Origin: Caballeronia sordidicola
GTDB taxonomy: Bacteria; Pseudomonadota; Gammaproteobacteria; Burkholderiales; Burkholderiaceae
NCBI RefSeq assembly: GCF_000729995.1
Contig: NZ_JNFG01000199.1
Location: 496,001-560,000, forward strand
DNA length: 64,000 nt
Direction of reading: 5' to 3'
Shown: positions 8,851 through 18,185 of the stretch, one piece after another
Position numbering within the stretch: position 1 is the first letter of the stretch
How the letters are laid out: each line of letters begins with the position of its first letter
Program-made: the position numbers and the translations under genes
Notes under the pieces: generated by a model
Told to the model about the DNA's origin: nothing
Database searches by the model: none
Seen by the model: only the letters and a program-made list of their open reading frames with translations

Positions 8851-10101
8851 TTAATTCCAGGAGTGCCGCGTGGGCAGCACATCGTTAAGATAGTAGTTAC
8901 CGATCAGGTGCGACTTCCAGCGCACCGGGTCGTGAAGCGTGTGAGTACGCGCGTTGCGCCAATGACGATCCAGGTTATGGGCCGCGCGCGTGGCAGACGA
9001 GCCGGCCAGCTCGAACAGTTTTTCACTGGCCTCGAGCGCAATGCGCGTGGTCAGTACCTTCGCTTCGGCGACCGCCACCGAAGCACGTGCGCTCGACTCA
9101 GCGTCAAGGGGTCCTGAGGCAATCGCATCCAGGGTACGGCCGGTCTCGAGCAGAACTTCGTGAGCCGCATGCAGGTCGATTTGCAGGCGACCGACATCAG
9201 CGATGATGTACGGATCGTCCACGGCATGCGCCAGGCCCGAATCGATCCACGGCCGGGCGCGTTCGCGAACGAAAGTCACTGCATCCGCGACCGCCGCTTC
9301 GGCGATGCCCTGGTCGATCGCGGCCTGGATCAGTTGTGAAGTCGGGCCGTATAGGCCAGGACGATCGGCCAATTGCCAGATCAGAAGCACGTCTTGCGGG
9401 TCGATTGCTACCTGGTCGAACACCACGCTGCCGCTGGCCGTGGTCCGCTGACCGAACGAACTCCAATCATCGATCACACTCAAGCCCGGTGCATCACGGG
9501 GTACCCAAACCTGGACAGCGCGACCTTCGTCGTCTATCGCTCGAGTAGGCACGCGGTGTGCGAACAGTGCACCCGTGGAGTAAAAACGCCGGCCGTCCAG
9601 GCGCAATCCGTCAGCAGTCGTGCGAAGACGCGTGGTGCCCTGGAGGATGGTCGAAGCTTCGGCTGAGCGACGCTCCGGTCCGGCATTGCCCAGCCGTCCC
9701 CCAGCCAATACCTCGTTGTACAGGCGCAACTTTTGAGCGGGTGTGCCGATCTCTCGCAACACGCCCAGCACTCCGAAATGGTTCTGTGGAATCTGCCCCA
9801 AGGCTGGATCGGCCGCGCACAGTATGACGAATACCTCGGCAAGGGTCGCAAGCGACACGTCGGCGCCGCCGTATTCGCGCGGTACCGTGATCGTGCCGAG
9901 GCCGCTTTCGGACCAGAGATCGAGTTCGGCCCAGGGTAGCAAGCGTTCTCGATCGCGGCTCGCGGCGCCCGGTGCGAATTCATCGGCGAGGCGGCGAGCC
10001 ACGTCCAGCGCCTGTGCGTCGTTGGAAATACGCTGGACGCGCTTTGGATCGGGAAGTTTGGGCAAGCGCAATTCAGCGCCTTCGATAGTACGGGTCGACA
10101 T
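8851..10101 (-). CDS. sfnB: SfnB-type sulfur acquisition oxidoreductase, copy 2
   Basis: This 416-residue paralogue of the downstream gene is similar along its whole length: NDAQALDVARRLADEFAPG, RDRERLLPWAELD, GTITVPREYGGADVS, ADPALGQIPQNHFGVL, and NARTHTLHDPVRWKSHLIGN at the end. The start ATG (read at 10101 on the minus strand) begins MSTRTIEGAELRLPKLPDP; a frame extending to 10287 adds 62 residues unlike the family, so I rejected it. It is the promoter-proximal gene of the pair. The two copies differ most in the substrate-domain region, which may reflect different substrates. Confidence 0.88.
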   Translation of the reverse strand: MSTRTIEGAELRLPKLPDPKRVQRISNDAQALDVARRLADEFAPGAASRDRERLLPWAELDLWSESGLGTITVPREYGGADVSLATLAEVFVILCAADPALGQIPQNHFGVLGVLREIGTPAQKLRLYNEVLAGGRLGNAGPERRSAEASTILQGTTRLRTTADGLRLDGRRFYSTGALFAHRVPTRAIDDEGRAVQVWVPRDAPGLSVIDDWSSFGQRTTASGSVVFDQVAIDPQDVLLIWQLADRPGLYGPTSQLIQAAIDQGIAEAAVADAVTFVRERARPWIDSGLAHAVDDPYIIADVGRLQIDLHAAHEVLLETGRTLDAIASGPLDAESSARASVAVAEAKVLTTRIALEASEKLFELAGSSATRAAHNLDRHWRNARTHTLHDPVRWKSHLIGNYYLNDVLPTRHSWN

Positions 10102-10549
10102 GATTGTTCCAGATAGAAAGATTGCTCGCGGGCTCCCGGTATTTTTGGCTATCGCAAAGCTCTGCTGCAGAACATCAAAGCGAAGCGAGCATCCCAAACC
10201 GTTGTCACCTATGCGAAGGCTTGCCCTCAATTGGAACAGTGCGAATGACACGGGCCTACTATCAAAATGGAAATTGCTTATCTGCAATCGAGATTAGTTC
10301 GGCACGGGCAGCCAGGCCGGCTAAGCCGGCTGACGTTGAGGATGAAACATCGCTGAACGGCGACATGATCCCGCGGCGTGTTCCGGCAATAGGTTTTCAC
10401 TTCATGCACGATCGCGAACAGTTGATGCGTCAGATCATTTTCTGTTCGGACATCATTCAGACGGCCCTTTACGACTGTCTGCTATGCTCCTTCCTGAATC
10501 CCGGCGACGCGCCGGAAGGTGATTTCATCAGCCTCGACAAAGTGTTTCC
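10102..10549 (+). other. Divergent intergenic region between sfnB pair and YeeE pair
   Basis: This stretch of about 450 bases separates two divergent sulfur operons and should hold both promoters. It contains one copy of a 25-base motif that recurs at 16996. I see no convincing gene; frames across it have no recognisable product. No clear -35/-10 or -24/-12 pair could be assigned with confidence. Confidence 0.5.
10423..10448 (+). repeat. Dispersed 25-base motif, copy 1
   Basis: The motif TGATGCGTCAGATCA followed by one variable base and TTTCTGTTC occurs here and again at 16996-17020 with a single internal difference. Both copies are intergenic and lie in the sulfur island. The core contains TGAT and ATCA half-sites separated by seven bases. 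Function is unknown. Confidence 0.6.
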
Positions 10550-10996
10550 ATGGAATCCTTTACACCCTATAGCGCACTGATCGGCGGTGTTCTGATCGGC
10601 GTCTCAGCTTCACTATTGCTATGGTTCAATGGCCGGATTGCCGGCATCAGTGGTATTGCCCGGGGTCTCGTTTCCAGCGATCGCGCTGAATTTTTGTGGC
10701 GCGCGATTTTTCTCGCCGGTCTCGTCGGCGGGGCGTGGTTCTTCTACAGGCTGACTGCCCATGCCGGATATCCCCAGCTTGCCCCGCACAGCAGACCAGG
10801 CTTTCCTCCAGGTCTGCTTGTCGCCGGCGGCCTGGCAGTTGGCTTCGGTACGGCGCTAGCGCGAGGATGTACCAGCGGACATGGTGTGTGCGGCCTCGCC
10901 CGCCTGTCGCCGCGCTCCCTTGTCGCCACGCTGACGTTTCTTGCAGCGGGCATTGCGACAACCTATGTGGTGCGGCACGTGCTGGGGTTTCAGTAA
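10550..10996 (+). CDS. YeeE/YedE family sulfur transporter subunit, first half
   Basis: This 148-residue membrane protein has about four hydrophobic segments and the family motif GFGTALARGCTSGHGVCGL (about residues 98-116). The family includes TsuA (YeeE), which imports thiosulfate through conserved cysteines, and SoxT-like proteins of sulfur oxidation. The gene's TAA overlaps the ATG of the next gene by one base, so the two half-length proteins are made together and probably form one transporter. Its place beside sfnB genes supports uptake or export of a small sulfur anion. Confidence 0.88.
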   Translation: MESFTPYSALIGGVLIGVSASLLLWFNGRIAGISGIARGLVSSDRAEFLWRAIFLAGLVGGAWFFYRLTAHAGYPQLAPHSRPGFPPGLLVAGGLAVGFGTALARGCTSGHGVCGLARLSPRSLVATLTFLAAGIATTYVVRHVLGFQ

Positions 10997-11433
10997 TGCT
11001 GCTCCGCTATCTGACCAGTCTCGTGTGCGGACTCCTGTTCGGGGTGGGGCTCGCGTTGTCCGGCATGCCCCGTCCTCTGAAAGTACTTGGGTTTCTTGAT
11101 ATCACCGGGCGCTGGGACCCCAGTCTGATTTTTGTACTGGGGGGCGCCGCGGCGGTTGCGACTGTCGCGTTCCATTTTATTTTGCGACGCAAAACACCGC
11201 TGCTGGCGCCATCGTTTGATTTACCGACGACGAAGATCATCGACCTCAAACTGATCGCCGGCGCCGTGATTTTTGGTGCTGGCTGGGGACTATCGGGTTA
11301 TTGTCCCGGCCCGGCGATCGCGTTGCTTGCGGCACCCAATGTAGAAGCGCTCTATTTCCTGCCCGCCATGGTGGCAGGATGGTGCCTGTATGGGCTAGTG
11401 GGATGGGGCCTTGAGCGGGCCCGTAAGTCATAG
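10996..11433 (+). CDS. YeeE/YedE family (DUF6691) sulfur transporter subunit, second half
   Basis: This 145-residue membrane protein starts at the TAATG junction with the preceding gene. It shows the partner-half features: LVCGLLFGVGLALSGMPRP at the N-terminus and GAGWGLSGYCPGPAIALLAA near residues 94-113. The conserved cysteine in GYCPGP pairs in concept with the cysteines of the first half. In TsuA both halves are fused in one polypeptide; here they are separate genes, a common arrangement in Proteobacteria. Confidence 0.88.
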   Translation: MLLRYLTSLVCGLLFGVGLALSGMPRPLKVLGFLDITGRWDPSLIFVLGGAAAVATVAFHFILRRKTPLLAPSFDLPTTKIIDLKLIAGAVIFGAGWGLSGYCPGPAIALLAAPNVEALYFLPAMVAGWCLYGLVGWGLERARKS

Positions 11434-11772
11434 AGACATAGTGCGCAGATAGGCATGAGTGCTGTCACATGCAAGATTGCGCGACACGGGCTCCTCGACG
11501 GAGAACGCCGGGTCAGGACTATACGCAAGTGGTCGGTCTAAAGGGATCTTCGCGAGGCTGATTACCAAGGGCTGACTGCCGTACCAGATATAAACCGGTC
11601 TGGTCACAATGCTCTTCGCACAGCTACAGTGGGAACTTGTTCCCGCCCCAACGATTGCCGCTGCAACCGAAGAATAATGGGCCCGTTGACGAGAGCGACA
11701 GAGGATATTTCGCACTAACTGCTGCCGCGTTCGCTGCGTCGCTGAACAATCGGACTTGCGTCGATTGGCACT
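11434..11772 (+). other. Convergent intergenic region, no gene seen
   Basis: This region of about 340 bases lies between the YeeE-type pair and the convergent carbonic anhydrase gene. No coding potential or clear terminator was found. Confidence 0.4.
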
Positions 11773-12357
11773 TCAAGCTTTCGCTGGTGCTTCGTCCCGG
11801 CTGGCGCCGGGAACCTGAATCAAGCGTCCAGTGCGGACATCGTAAAGAAAGCCGTAGATAGGGATAGTCGTCGGCACAAGCGGATGCGATGCAATGCGCC
11901 GGACGTCTTCAACGACGCTACCCGCACTATCGCTAATGGTGTGCCACTTTATGTAGCGCCCTTCCGGTGAGCCCGGACCTTGCCCTACGTCATGCCGCCC
12001 GGTTGCGTCGACGGTCGCGGTTTCGAGGCTGTGTTCAAGCAAGCCTGCAATCACGTCGTCGGTAAAGAGCTCCATGCCGCAGTCGGTATGATGAATCACA
12101 AACCATTCCCGGGTTCCGAGCAGCTTGTACGAGATAACGAGGGAGCGAATGGCGTCGTCGCTGGCTCGGCCGCCTGCATTACGGATGACGTGGGCATCGC
12201 CTTCCGATAGCCCTGCATACTTGGCAGGATCGAGCCGCGCGTCCATGCACGTCAGTATCGCAAAGTGCCGTGCCGGAGGGAGTGCCAGCTCGCCTTTATC
12301 GCTGAAATCCTGCTGATACTCTGCATTTGCTTGCAGCACTTCATCAAGAACGGACAT
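11773..12357 (-). CDS. Beta-class carbonic anhydrase
   Basis: This 194-residue protein catalyses CO2 hydration to bicarbonate. The zinc site is readable: Cys37 in [10 protein letters not shown] with the Asp39-Arg41 dyad, His90 and Cys93 in HHTDCGM. The motif spacing fits the short clade of beta enzymes (Rv1284-like). I chose the start at 12357 because GGAG lies just upstream; the longer frame adds seven residues. It is transcribed toward the YeeE-type genes. A carbonic anhydrase often accompanies sulfur or cyanate metabolism, but here the link is only positional. Confidence 0.92.
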   Translation of the reverse strand: MSVLDEVLQANAEYQQDFSDKGELALPPARHFAILTCMDARLDPAKYAGLSEGDAHVIRNAGGRASDDAIRSLVISYKLLGTREWFVIHHTDCGMELFTDDVIAGLLEHSLETATVDATGRHDVGQGPGSPEGRYIKWHTISDSAGSVVEDVRRIASHPLVPTTIPIYGFLYDVRTGRLIQVPGASRDEAPAKA

Positions 12358-12870
12358 GGCTCTCCTATGCTTGGTCAATTCACGAATTCACCGAAACTCG
12401 TCCAATGCTAGAGGGTAGGATTATCGGCGCAACGAAGTAATCACGATATGCATATACGCGTTTTTGTTGTTCCACATGCAGGTATCGCACCGCCGGGCGC
12501 TTGCGCCTCCTTTGGACGGGCTTTGTCAGGATCGATCTCGCGCTGCGCGCCGTGAATGCCTCTGCCATTGATTTTCCATTCAGCCATTTTTTAATACGTA
12601 GTACGTTATAAATCCATGTTTTACATCTGAATTTTCCTTGCAGCAAAAAGACCATCGCGAGAACCAAAGCAACGGGATGCAGGCGTTTCGGTCGCATCCA
12701 TGAAAGCCTTTTCTTGCCGCGGCTCTTTACAAAATTCCAGCGCTAAAACCTCGTCACCCAATGATATCCATATGAGCCGTACTTCGTTGGGCGGCGCTGT
12801 GCTTGCTGCTAAGATCAACGGCTGATCGGGGCGCGGAAGTCCCCGGCGCCAGACAGGTTCGCGACTCCAC
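12358..12870 (+). other. Divergent intergenic region upstream of the DszA-like monooxygenase
   Basis: This stretch of about 510 bases has no gene I can support. At 12792-12807 the sequence CGGCGCTGTGCTTGCT has GG and GC spaced as in sigma-54 promoters and a perfect TTGCT, 64 bases before the monooxygenase start. The -24 half is poor, so it is only a weak candidate. Confidence 0.35.
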
Positions 12871-14199
12871 ATGCCCAGATCAATCCATCTCAATCTGTTC
12901 GTCCACGGCCGCGGTCATCACGAGGCGGGATGGCGTCACCCAGGCGCATCGCAGCATGCACTAACCGACATCGACTATTACAGCTCACTCGCGAAGCGAG
13001 CCGAGCAGGGTCTGTTCGATTCGATCTTCCTCGCGGATTCGCTCGCGCTTGGCGACGGCGCGCAGTATGTCGCCAGCGGCGCGCTCGAGCCGGTGACCGC
13101 GCTTGCTGCGCTGGCGCAAGTGACCACCCACATTGGGCTCATTGCAACAGCGTCTACCACCTATACCGAGCCGTTCAACCTGGCCCGTCAGTTCGCATCC
13201 CTTGATCACATCTCGCGCGGACGCGTCGGCTGGAACATCGTTACGTCCTGGGTTGTCGGCGCAGGACCGAACTTCGGCTACGATCAGCAGATCGAGCACG
13301 CCGAACGCTATGCACGCGCGCATGAGTTCCTCGAAGTGGCAACAGGGCTATGGGACAGCTGGGCCGACGATGCAGTCATCGACGATGCCGCAAGCGGACG
13401 CTTTCTAGATCCGGCCCGCGTTCACCGCGTGGGTCACAAAGGGCGTGTTTACAGCGTGGCCGGGCCACTGAACCTGCCCCGCTCGCCGCAGGGACGACCC
13501 GTGCTTGTGCAGGCCGGCTCGTCCGCAGCGGGTAAGCAGTTCGCCGCAAAATATGCGGAAGCCGTATTCACGGCCCATCTGACAAAAGCATCCGCTGTCG
13601 AGTTCTATGCCGATCTCAAAGCGGCAGCAACCGCTCAAGGGCGCGCCGCCGATCAGGTGGTCATACTGCCGGGGATAAGCGCAGCAATCGGTTCAACCGA
13701 TGCCGAAGGGCAAGCGCTGCTCGAAGAGCTGAACGGACTGACCGACGTTAGTGTTGGGTTGAGCCGTCTGTCAAACCGCTTCGGCGGATACGACTTCTCG
13801 CACCTTGACCTGGATCACCCGCTATCCGTGGACGACTTTCCGGACCCCGCCACCGTGCAGGCGGCGCAGAGCCGCGCAGCGGTGATTACCGGTCTCGTGG
13901 CGCGCGAGCGTCCCACGCTGCGCGCGCTGCTGCATCAATTGGCAGGCGCCCGCGGGCATTTCACGGTCGCGGGCTCACCCGAGCGCGTGGCCGACGTTAT
14001 CGAAGACTGGGTGGAAAGCCGCGCCGCAGATGGCTTCAACGTCATGCCTCCGGTGTTGCCGGCACAACTCGATGTGTTCATCGATCACGTCGTTCCGATC
14101 CTGCAGCAGCGCGGCCTGTTCCGGCGCGATTACGAGGCCACGACCCTGCGCGGCCACTACGGGCTTGCGAGGCCGGCAAACCAATACTTCCCGACCTGA
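12871..14199 (+). CDS. LLM-class FMNH2-dependent monooxygenase (NtaA/SnaA/DszA family)
   Basis: This 442-residue protein has the bacterial-luciferase TIM barrel with family hallmarks: HEAGWRHPGA near residue 20, FDSIFLADSLALG near 50, and RGRVGWNIVTSW near 114-126, then NFGYDQQIEHAERYARAHEF, and the late GSPERVADVIEDWVE segment. Members oxidise nitrilotriacetate, pristinamycin or dibenzothiophene sulfone with FMNH2 from a separate reductase. The adjacent sfnB-type genes favour a sulfone or sulfonate substrate. It precedes a YfcG-like glutathione transferase by 76 bases. The nitroreductase at 18581 could supply reduced flavin; this is inference. Confidence 0.9.
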   Translation: MPRSIHLNLFVHGRGHHEAGWRHPGASQHALTDIDYYSSLAKRAEQGLFDSIFLADSLALGDGAQYVASGALEPVTALAALAQVTTHIGLIATASTTYTEPFNLARQFASLDHISRGRVGWNIVTSWVVGAGPNFGYDQQIEHAERYARAHEFLEVATGLWDSWADDAVIDDAASGRFLDPARVHRVGHKGRVYSVAGPLNLPRSPQGRPVLVQAGSSAAGKQFAAKYAEAVFTAHLTKASAVEFYADLKAAATAQGRAADQVVILPGISAAIGSTDAEGQALLEELNGLTDVSVGLSRLSNRFGGYDFSHLDLDHPLSVDDFPDPATVQAAQSRAAVITGLVARERPTLRALLHQLAGARGHFTVAGSPERVADVIEDWVESRAADGFNVMPPVLPAQLDVFIDHVVPILQQRGLFRRDYEATTLRGHYGLARPANQYFPT

Positions 14200-14275
14200 C
14201 AGCCCCCGATCTTTATTGCGTATTTGCCAGACGCCGTGTGCCGTTTTCGGCAGATCATTAAAAGGAAGCAAGCTC

Positions 14276-15022
14276 ATGATTGAAGTCCATTACTGGCCGA
14301 CCCCGAATGGCAAGAAGGTGACCATCCTGCTTGAGGAGTTGGGTGTTCCCTACACCATTGTTCCGGTGAACATCGGCCGAGGCGACCAATTCAAGGATGC
14401 GTTTCTCGCGATCAGCCCCAACAATCGAATGCCGGCCATCATCGACACTGAACCGAAGCGCGAGAGCTCCCCTGTCAGCGTATTCGAATCCGGCGCCATC
14501 CTCTTCTACCTGGCTGAAAAGGAAGGTCGCTTTTGGCCTCAACACGATGTTCACGCCAAGTATGAAGTAACCCAATGGGTGATCTGGCAGATGGCCAACC
14601 AGGGACCGAAATTCGGCGAGCGCGGTCACTTCTCGCGGGTCCCGGAGAGCACCGGCGACCAATCGTACGCCAAGCGTCGATTCAACGACGAGGTTCACCG
14701 CCTCTATGGCGTGCTGAACAACCGCCTTTATGATCGCCAATACCTGGCCGGCGACGAATACACGATCGCGGATATTGCGTCCTACCCCTGGACGGTCTCC
14801 TGGCAGCAACAAGGCATCGACCTGGAGGAATTCCCCTACTTCAAACGCTGGTTCGATGAACTGTCGGAAAGGCCGGCAGTGCAACGAGGTTTGGCCGTGA
14901 CCGCAGGGGAACCGGAAGATCCCGCCAGCGTGACACCCGAGGAACAGGAACGCCGCCGCAAGATTCTTTACAACCAGCGCGCCCGCCCTGCGCCCACGAC
15001 TGAAGGCGGTAAAGCCCGCTGA
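14276..15022 (+). CDS. yfcG: Glutathione transferase family disulfide reductase (YfcG-like)
   Basis: This 248-residue protein resembles E. coli YfcG, a glutathione-dependent disulfide-bond reductase, along its length: WPTPNGKKVTILLEELGVPY, the SPNNRMPAIID loop, FESGAILFYLAEK, and IADIASYPWTVSWQQQGIDL. The TPN motif near residues 9-11 carries the Thr and Asn that contact glutathione in YfcG. I chose ATG 14276 because AAAGGAAG precedes it. In the sulfur island it may handle glutathionylated or disulfide sulfur compounds. The C-terminus is extended by about 30 charged residues compared with YfcG. Confidence 0.88.
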   Translation: MIEVHYWPTPNGKKVTILLEELGVPYTIVPVNIGRGDQFKDAFLAISPNNRMPAIIDTEPKRESSPVSVFESGAILFYLAEKEGRFWPQHDVHAKYEVTQWVIWQMANQGPKFGERGHFSRVPESTGDQSYAKRRFNDEVHRLYGVLNNRLYDRQYLAGDEYTIADIASYPWTVSWQQQGIDLEEFPYFKRWFDELSERPAVQRGLAVTAGEPEDPASVTPEEQERRRKILYNQRARPAPTTEGGKAR

Positions 15023-15596
15023 GACAAACAGACCTCGTCAGTGCGTCGGAGCGAAGCGATGCAGCAATGCAAGCGTTAAACAGGCGCGGGTAGTGTCTTG
15101 CCGCCCGTGCCGAGGCGGAACACACGCACTGCAAAGAAGCCGTACTGCTATCGATATACGAAAAAGTTAGTTCGGCACCGCCTCGCGATTGCGGAGACTA
15201 TTAGTGTTCAAATCGACCCGCTGACCACCGCCATGAAGGGATTCGGATATCGCCTTCATCGAACGCTCGATGAAGCCACTGGAAACGCCGCCACACCATC
15301 GGACCCGCACCGCGTGTCCGTTAGACGGGCAGGCACCGTGCTGCTGGTCGCTGCGCTTATCGCGTGTATCGAAAGGGAAATTTCGGGCGCAACCAATGGG
15401 TCGCTGCTGGCCATTTTCACTGGTTACGTTGGCGGCGATGTGCATCATCTCGTGTCGCTCCTGCTCAACCGCAGTCCATGACGCCACCGTCCAACGTATC
15501 GGATCGGACCCGCGTGAAGGGTAGCGGGCAGCACGTCCGCTGTTCTGCCGCCGCAAGACAGAGGCGGTTGCACGGCCGCAACCCCGGAGCACGGTG
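15023..15596 (+). other. Intergenic region with a doubtful 127-codon frame
   Basis: A frame at 15098-15481 could encode 127 residues with one hydrophobic segment (RRAGTVLLVAALIACI), and a shorter start exists at 15232. It has no convincing ribosome-binding site and no known relative, so I do not call it a gene. No terminator or promoter is clear. Confidence 0.35.
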
Positions 15597-16937
15597 ATGG
15601 CCGCGGACGCCCAAGGCTTGCCGGTAACAGCATCAACCGAATCTGCCGCTGCGCTTGATCGCGCCATCTCCGACTACTTCGGCTGGAAGGGCGATCCCGT
15701 CGCCGGATTGCAAAGTGCGGTGGACAACGATCCTGGCTTTGGTCTGGGCAGTAGCGCCATCGCTTCACTGTTCCTGCTGGGCGGATTTCGTGGCGACCAT
15801 CCACGCGTCACCACCGCCCTCGGCGCGGCCGACCGTGCAAGCGCCGGCGCGACCTCGCGCGAAGTCCTCCACCTCGCTGCCGCCAAGGCGTTGGCCGCAG
15901 GCGAAATCTCCAACGCGATCCATATCTGGGAAAGCATTCTGGTCGACCATCCGACCGATGCATTAGCGCTGCGCTTCGCGCACGACGGTTATTTCTGCCT
16001 CGGTCAGTCGCTTAGCATCCGTGACTCCATCGCGAGAGTGCTGCCGGAATGGGACCCGCAGGGTGAGAACTACGGCTATATCCTCGGACAGTATGCGTTC
16101 GGCCTTGAGGAAGCGGGCGAACTGCGTCGTGCGGAAGAAGTCGCTCACGCGGCAATCGCTCGCAACGACGGGGACGGCTGGGCGATTCATGCGATCGCAC
16201 ACGTGCTTGAGGCCGAAAGCCGGCAAACCGAAGGTATCGCGTTCCTCAAGGCAGCGCGCCCGGCCTGGCGCCAGGCTCACGCGCTTGCCATTCACAACGG
16301 CTGGCATCTTGCGCTCTACCTGATCGAGGAAGAGCGCTTTGATGAAGTGTTGGCCGATTATGATCAGCACGTTGCACCGAAGCTCGCCGGTGACTTCCTG
16401 CTCGATCTCGTCGATGCCTCGGCTCTGCTCTGGCGACTGGAGTTGGCAGGGGCCAACGTGGGAGACCGCTGGCGGCCGCTCGCCAACCAATGGCTGACCC
16501 ATGTCGACGACCATGTGCTTGTATTCAACGATCTGCATATTGCGCTCGCTGTCTCGCGGGCGGGTAACCAGTTGGGCATCGAACGCCTGCGCCGCTCGCT
16601 GGATCACTACGTGCGTGAGGGTCTGGGCGACAACCGCAACATCACCGCCGACGTTGGCCGTCGCCTGATCGACGGCGTACTCGCTTTCGCCGAAGGTGCC
16701 TACGCCCGCGCGGTCGAACTGATCCTGCCCGTGCGCTATAACGCGGTGCGCATCGGCGGCAGCCACGCCCAGCGGGATCTTATTACGCAGACACTGATTG
16801 CGGCGGCCGAACGCGCGGGCCAACTCAACCTGACCCGCGCGCTCCTTGCCGAACGTTTTGCCGTGCGACCGACGAATCGCACCAGACAGCACTATGTGAG
16901 AGCCGGTGGGACCGCCGTCGCGCATGCGTTTCGGTGA
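15597..16937 (+). CDS. TPR-repeat protein of the TTC38 family
   Basis: This 446-residue soluble, largely helical protein resembles the tetratricopeptide repeat protein 38 family: SAVDNDPGFGLGSSAIASL, ALRFAHDGYFCLGQS, DGWAIHAIAHVLEAESRQTEG and a C-terminal GGSHAQRDLITQTLIAAA. ATG 15597 follows an in-frame GTG at 15594. The role of bacterial members is not established. They are often found beside LLM monooxygenases and glutathione transferases in Burkholderia-like sulfur loci, as here. No signal peptide is visible. Confidence 0.85.
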   Translation: MAADAQGLPVTASTESAAALDRAISDYFGWKGDPVAGLQSAVDNDPGFGLGSSAIASLFLLGGFRGDHPRVTTALGAADRASAGATSREVLHLAAAKALAAGEISNAIHIWESILVDHPTDALALRFAHDGYFCLGQSLSIRDSIARVLPEWDPQGENYGYILGQYAFGLEEAGELRRAEEVAHAAIARNDGDGWAIHAIAHVLEAESRQTEGIAFLKAARPAWRQAHALAIHNGWHLALYLIEEERFDEVLADYDQHVAPKLAGDFLLDLVDASALLWRLELAGANVGDRWRPLANQWLTHVDDHVLVFNDLHIALAVSRAGNQLGIERLRRSLDHYVREGLGDNRNITADVGRRLIDGVLAFAEGAYARAVELILPVRYNAVRIGGSHAQRDLITQTLIAAAERAGQLNLTRALLAERFAVRPTNRTRQHYVRAGGTAVAHAFR

Positions 16938-16995
16938 GGTGAATCAAATCGTATTCTGGCGTTACGCATGTTCACGTCACACCGATCTTGAAAGA

Positions 16996-17020
16996 TGATG
17001 CGTCAGATCAGTTTCTGTTC
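16996..17020 (+). repeat. Dispersed 25-base motif, copy 2
   Basis: This second copy of the motif at 10423 differs at one internal base. It lies between two convergent genes, so it is not an obvious promoter element for either. Confidence 0.6.
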
Positions 17021-17120
17021 CGCCAGCGCGCTTATGTCCAACCGAGGGAGCGCGCGTAGATGCCTATCAATCCCTCCTTGAATTCGTAGGTCCGTGTGGG
17101 TCAAATGTCCTGCCTACGTC

Positions 17121-18185
17121 TCACTTATCGTCCCGCGCTGTCAGCTCACGAACGAGCGGAATCACCTCTTGCGCGAATCGCTTCATATCCGCCTCGAACG
17201 GCTGGAACTGGAGCATGAACAATTCGATTCCGGCCCGATGAAACTCGACAATCCGCCGCGCGACCGTCTCATAGCTGCCAACCAGCCCCGCTGCGGTTCC
17301 GCCATTCGATCCAACGCGCGCTGACTTGGCGAACGTCTGGTGCATGACCACCTTTGGATCGCTGTTTTCCTTCTGCACTGCGCGCAACGGCGCATCCTTC
17401 GCAGCAAGCGCGAACAGGTGATCGAGATGCTCCTGCGCCTCCCCGTCCGTTGGCCGCGCAATCACGAAAGCAGAAAGCCCAAAGCGCAATGGCGGACCGG
17501 TACGGGCGCGCCCTCCCACGTCTTCGATCAGCCGACGCACATCCTGCAACGGTTGGCCGTTGATGAACCAGACATCGCCGTGGTCAGCCACGAGTGCCCT
17601 CGCCGGCTCCGACTCGCCGCCGACATAGATGCGCGGTCGCTCCCGGAAGCGGTCCGCAGGACGCAAGACATAGTCTTCCACGTTGAAGAACCGACCCTTG
17701 AAATTGGTGCGCTTGCCACGCATCAGGTCATTCACGACCGTGATCCATTCACGGCCATAAGCGTATCGCTCGTCATGCTCCGCAAAACCAATACCGGCCT
17801 TGGCCAGTTCAGGACGATTCCACGCGTTGACCAGATTGATGGCGAATCGCCCGCCGCTGATGTCTTCAATCTGCAAGGCCATTTTGGCCAGCGTGACGGG
17901 ATGATAGAGGTATGGCTTGATCGCCGTGATGATCTCGATGCGCGAGGTTAAAGCAGCCAACGCTGCCGAAGCAGTCCAGGCTTCCAGTTGATCAAGCGTT
18001 TCATCATGCGGATTGATCGTATGCTGCGCGACCAGCGTCGAGTCGAAACCGAGTCGCTCGGCTTCCAGGACGAGCTCGCGGTTGCGTGACCATGAAGCAT
18101 CGTAGGGTTCGTCGGGATCCTGCAGCGCGGCACGGCTACCGTGCACCAGCGCCCAAATACCGAAGCGGGGAGTTGACGAAGGCAT
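17121..18185 (-). CDS. LLM-class FMNH2-dependent alkanesulfonate/dimethylsulfone monooxygenase (SsuD/SfnG-like)
   Basis: This protein of 354 residues has the SsuD/SfnG type of luciferase-like barrel: RNRELVLEAERLGFDSTLVAQ, IEIITAIKPYLYHPVTLAK, DISGGRFAINLVNAWNRPE and the HDERYAYGREWI segment that follows. These enzymes cleave C-S bonds of sulfonates or convert dimethyl sulfone with FMNH2 and O2, giving sulfite or a sulfinate. I start at 18185 (MPSSTPRFGIW); a frame to 18236 adds 17 residues unlike the family. No flavin reductase of the SsuE type is adjacent, but a nitroreductase lies divergently at 18581. Confidence 0.88.
   Translation of the reverse strand: MPSSTPRFGIWALVHGSRAALQDPDEPYDASWSRNRELVLEAERLGFDSTLVAQHTINPHDETLDQLEAWTASAALAALTSRIEIITAIKPYLYHPVTLAKMALQIEDISGGRFAINLVNAWNRPELAKAGIGFAEHDERYAYGREWITVVNDLMRGKRTNFKGRFFNVEDYVLRPADRFRERPRIYVGGESEPARALVADHGDVWFINGQPLQDVRRLIEDVGGRARTGPPLRFGLSAFVIARPTDGEAQEHLDHLFALAAKDAPLRAVQKENSDPKVVMHQTFAKSARVGSNGGTAAGLVGSYETVARRIVEFHRAGIELFMLQFQPFEADMKRFAQEVIPLVRELTARDDK

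Noticed and set aside
7852-9117. 421-codon plus-strand frame across the two sfnB-type genes
   Set aside because: It is antisense to well-supported conserved genes and spans their junction; the translation shows no known family.
10211-10226. Sigma-54 site for the sfnB pair (minus strand)
   Set aside because: Spacing fits but both the -24 and -12 elements deviate (CGCA instead of TTGC).
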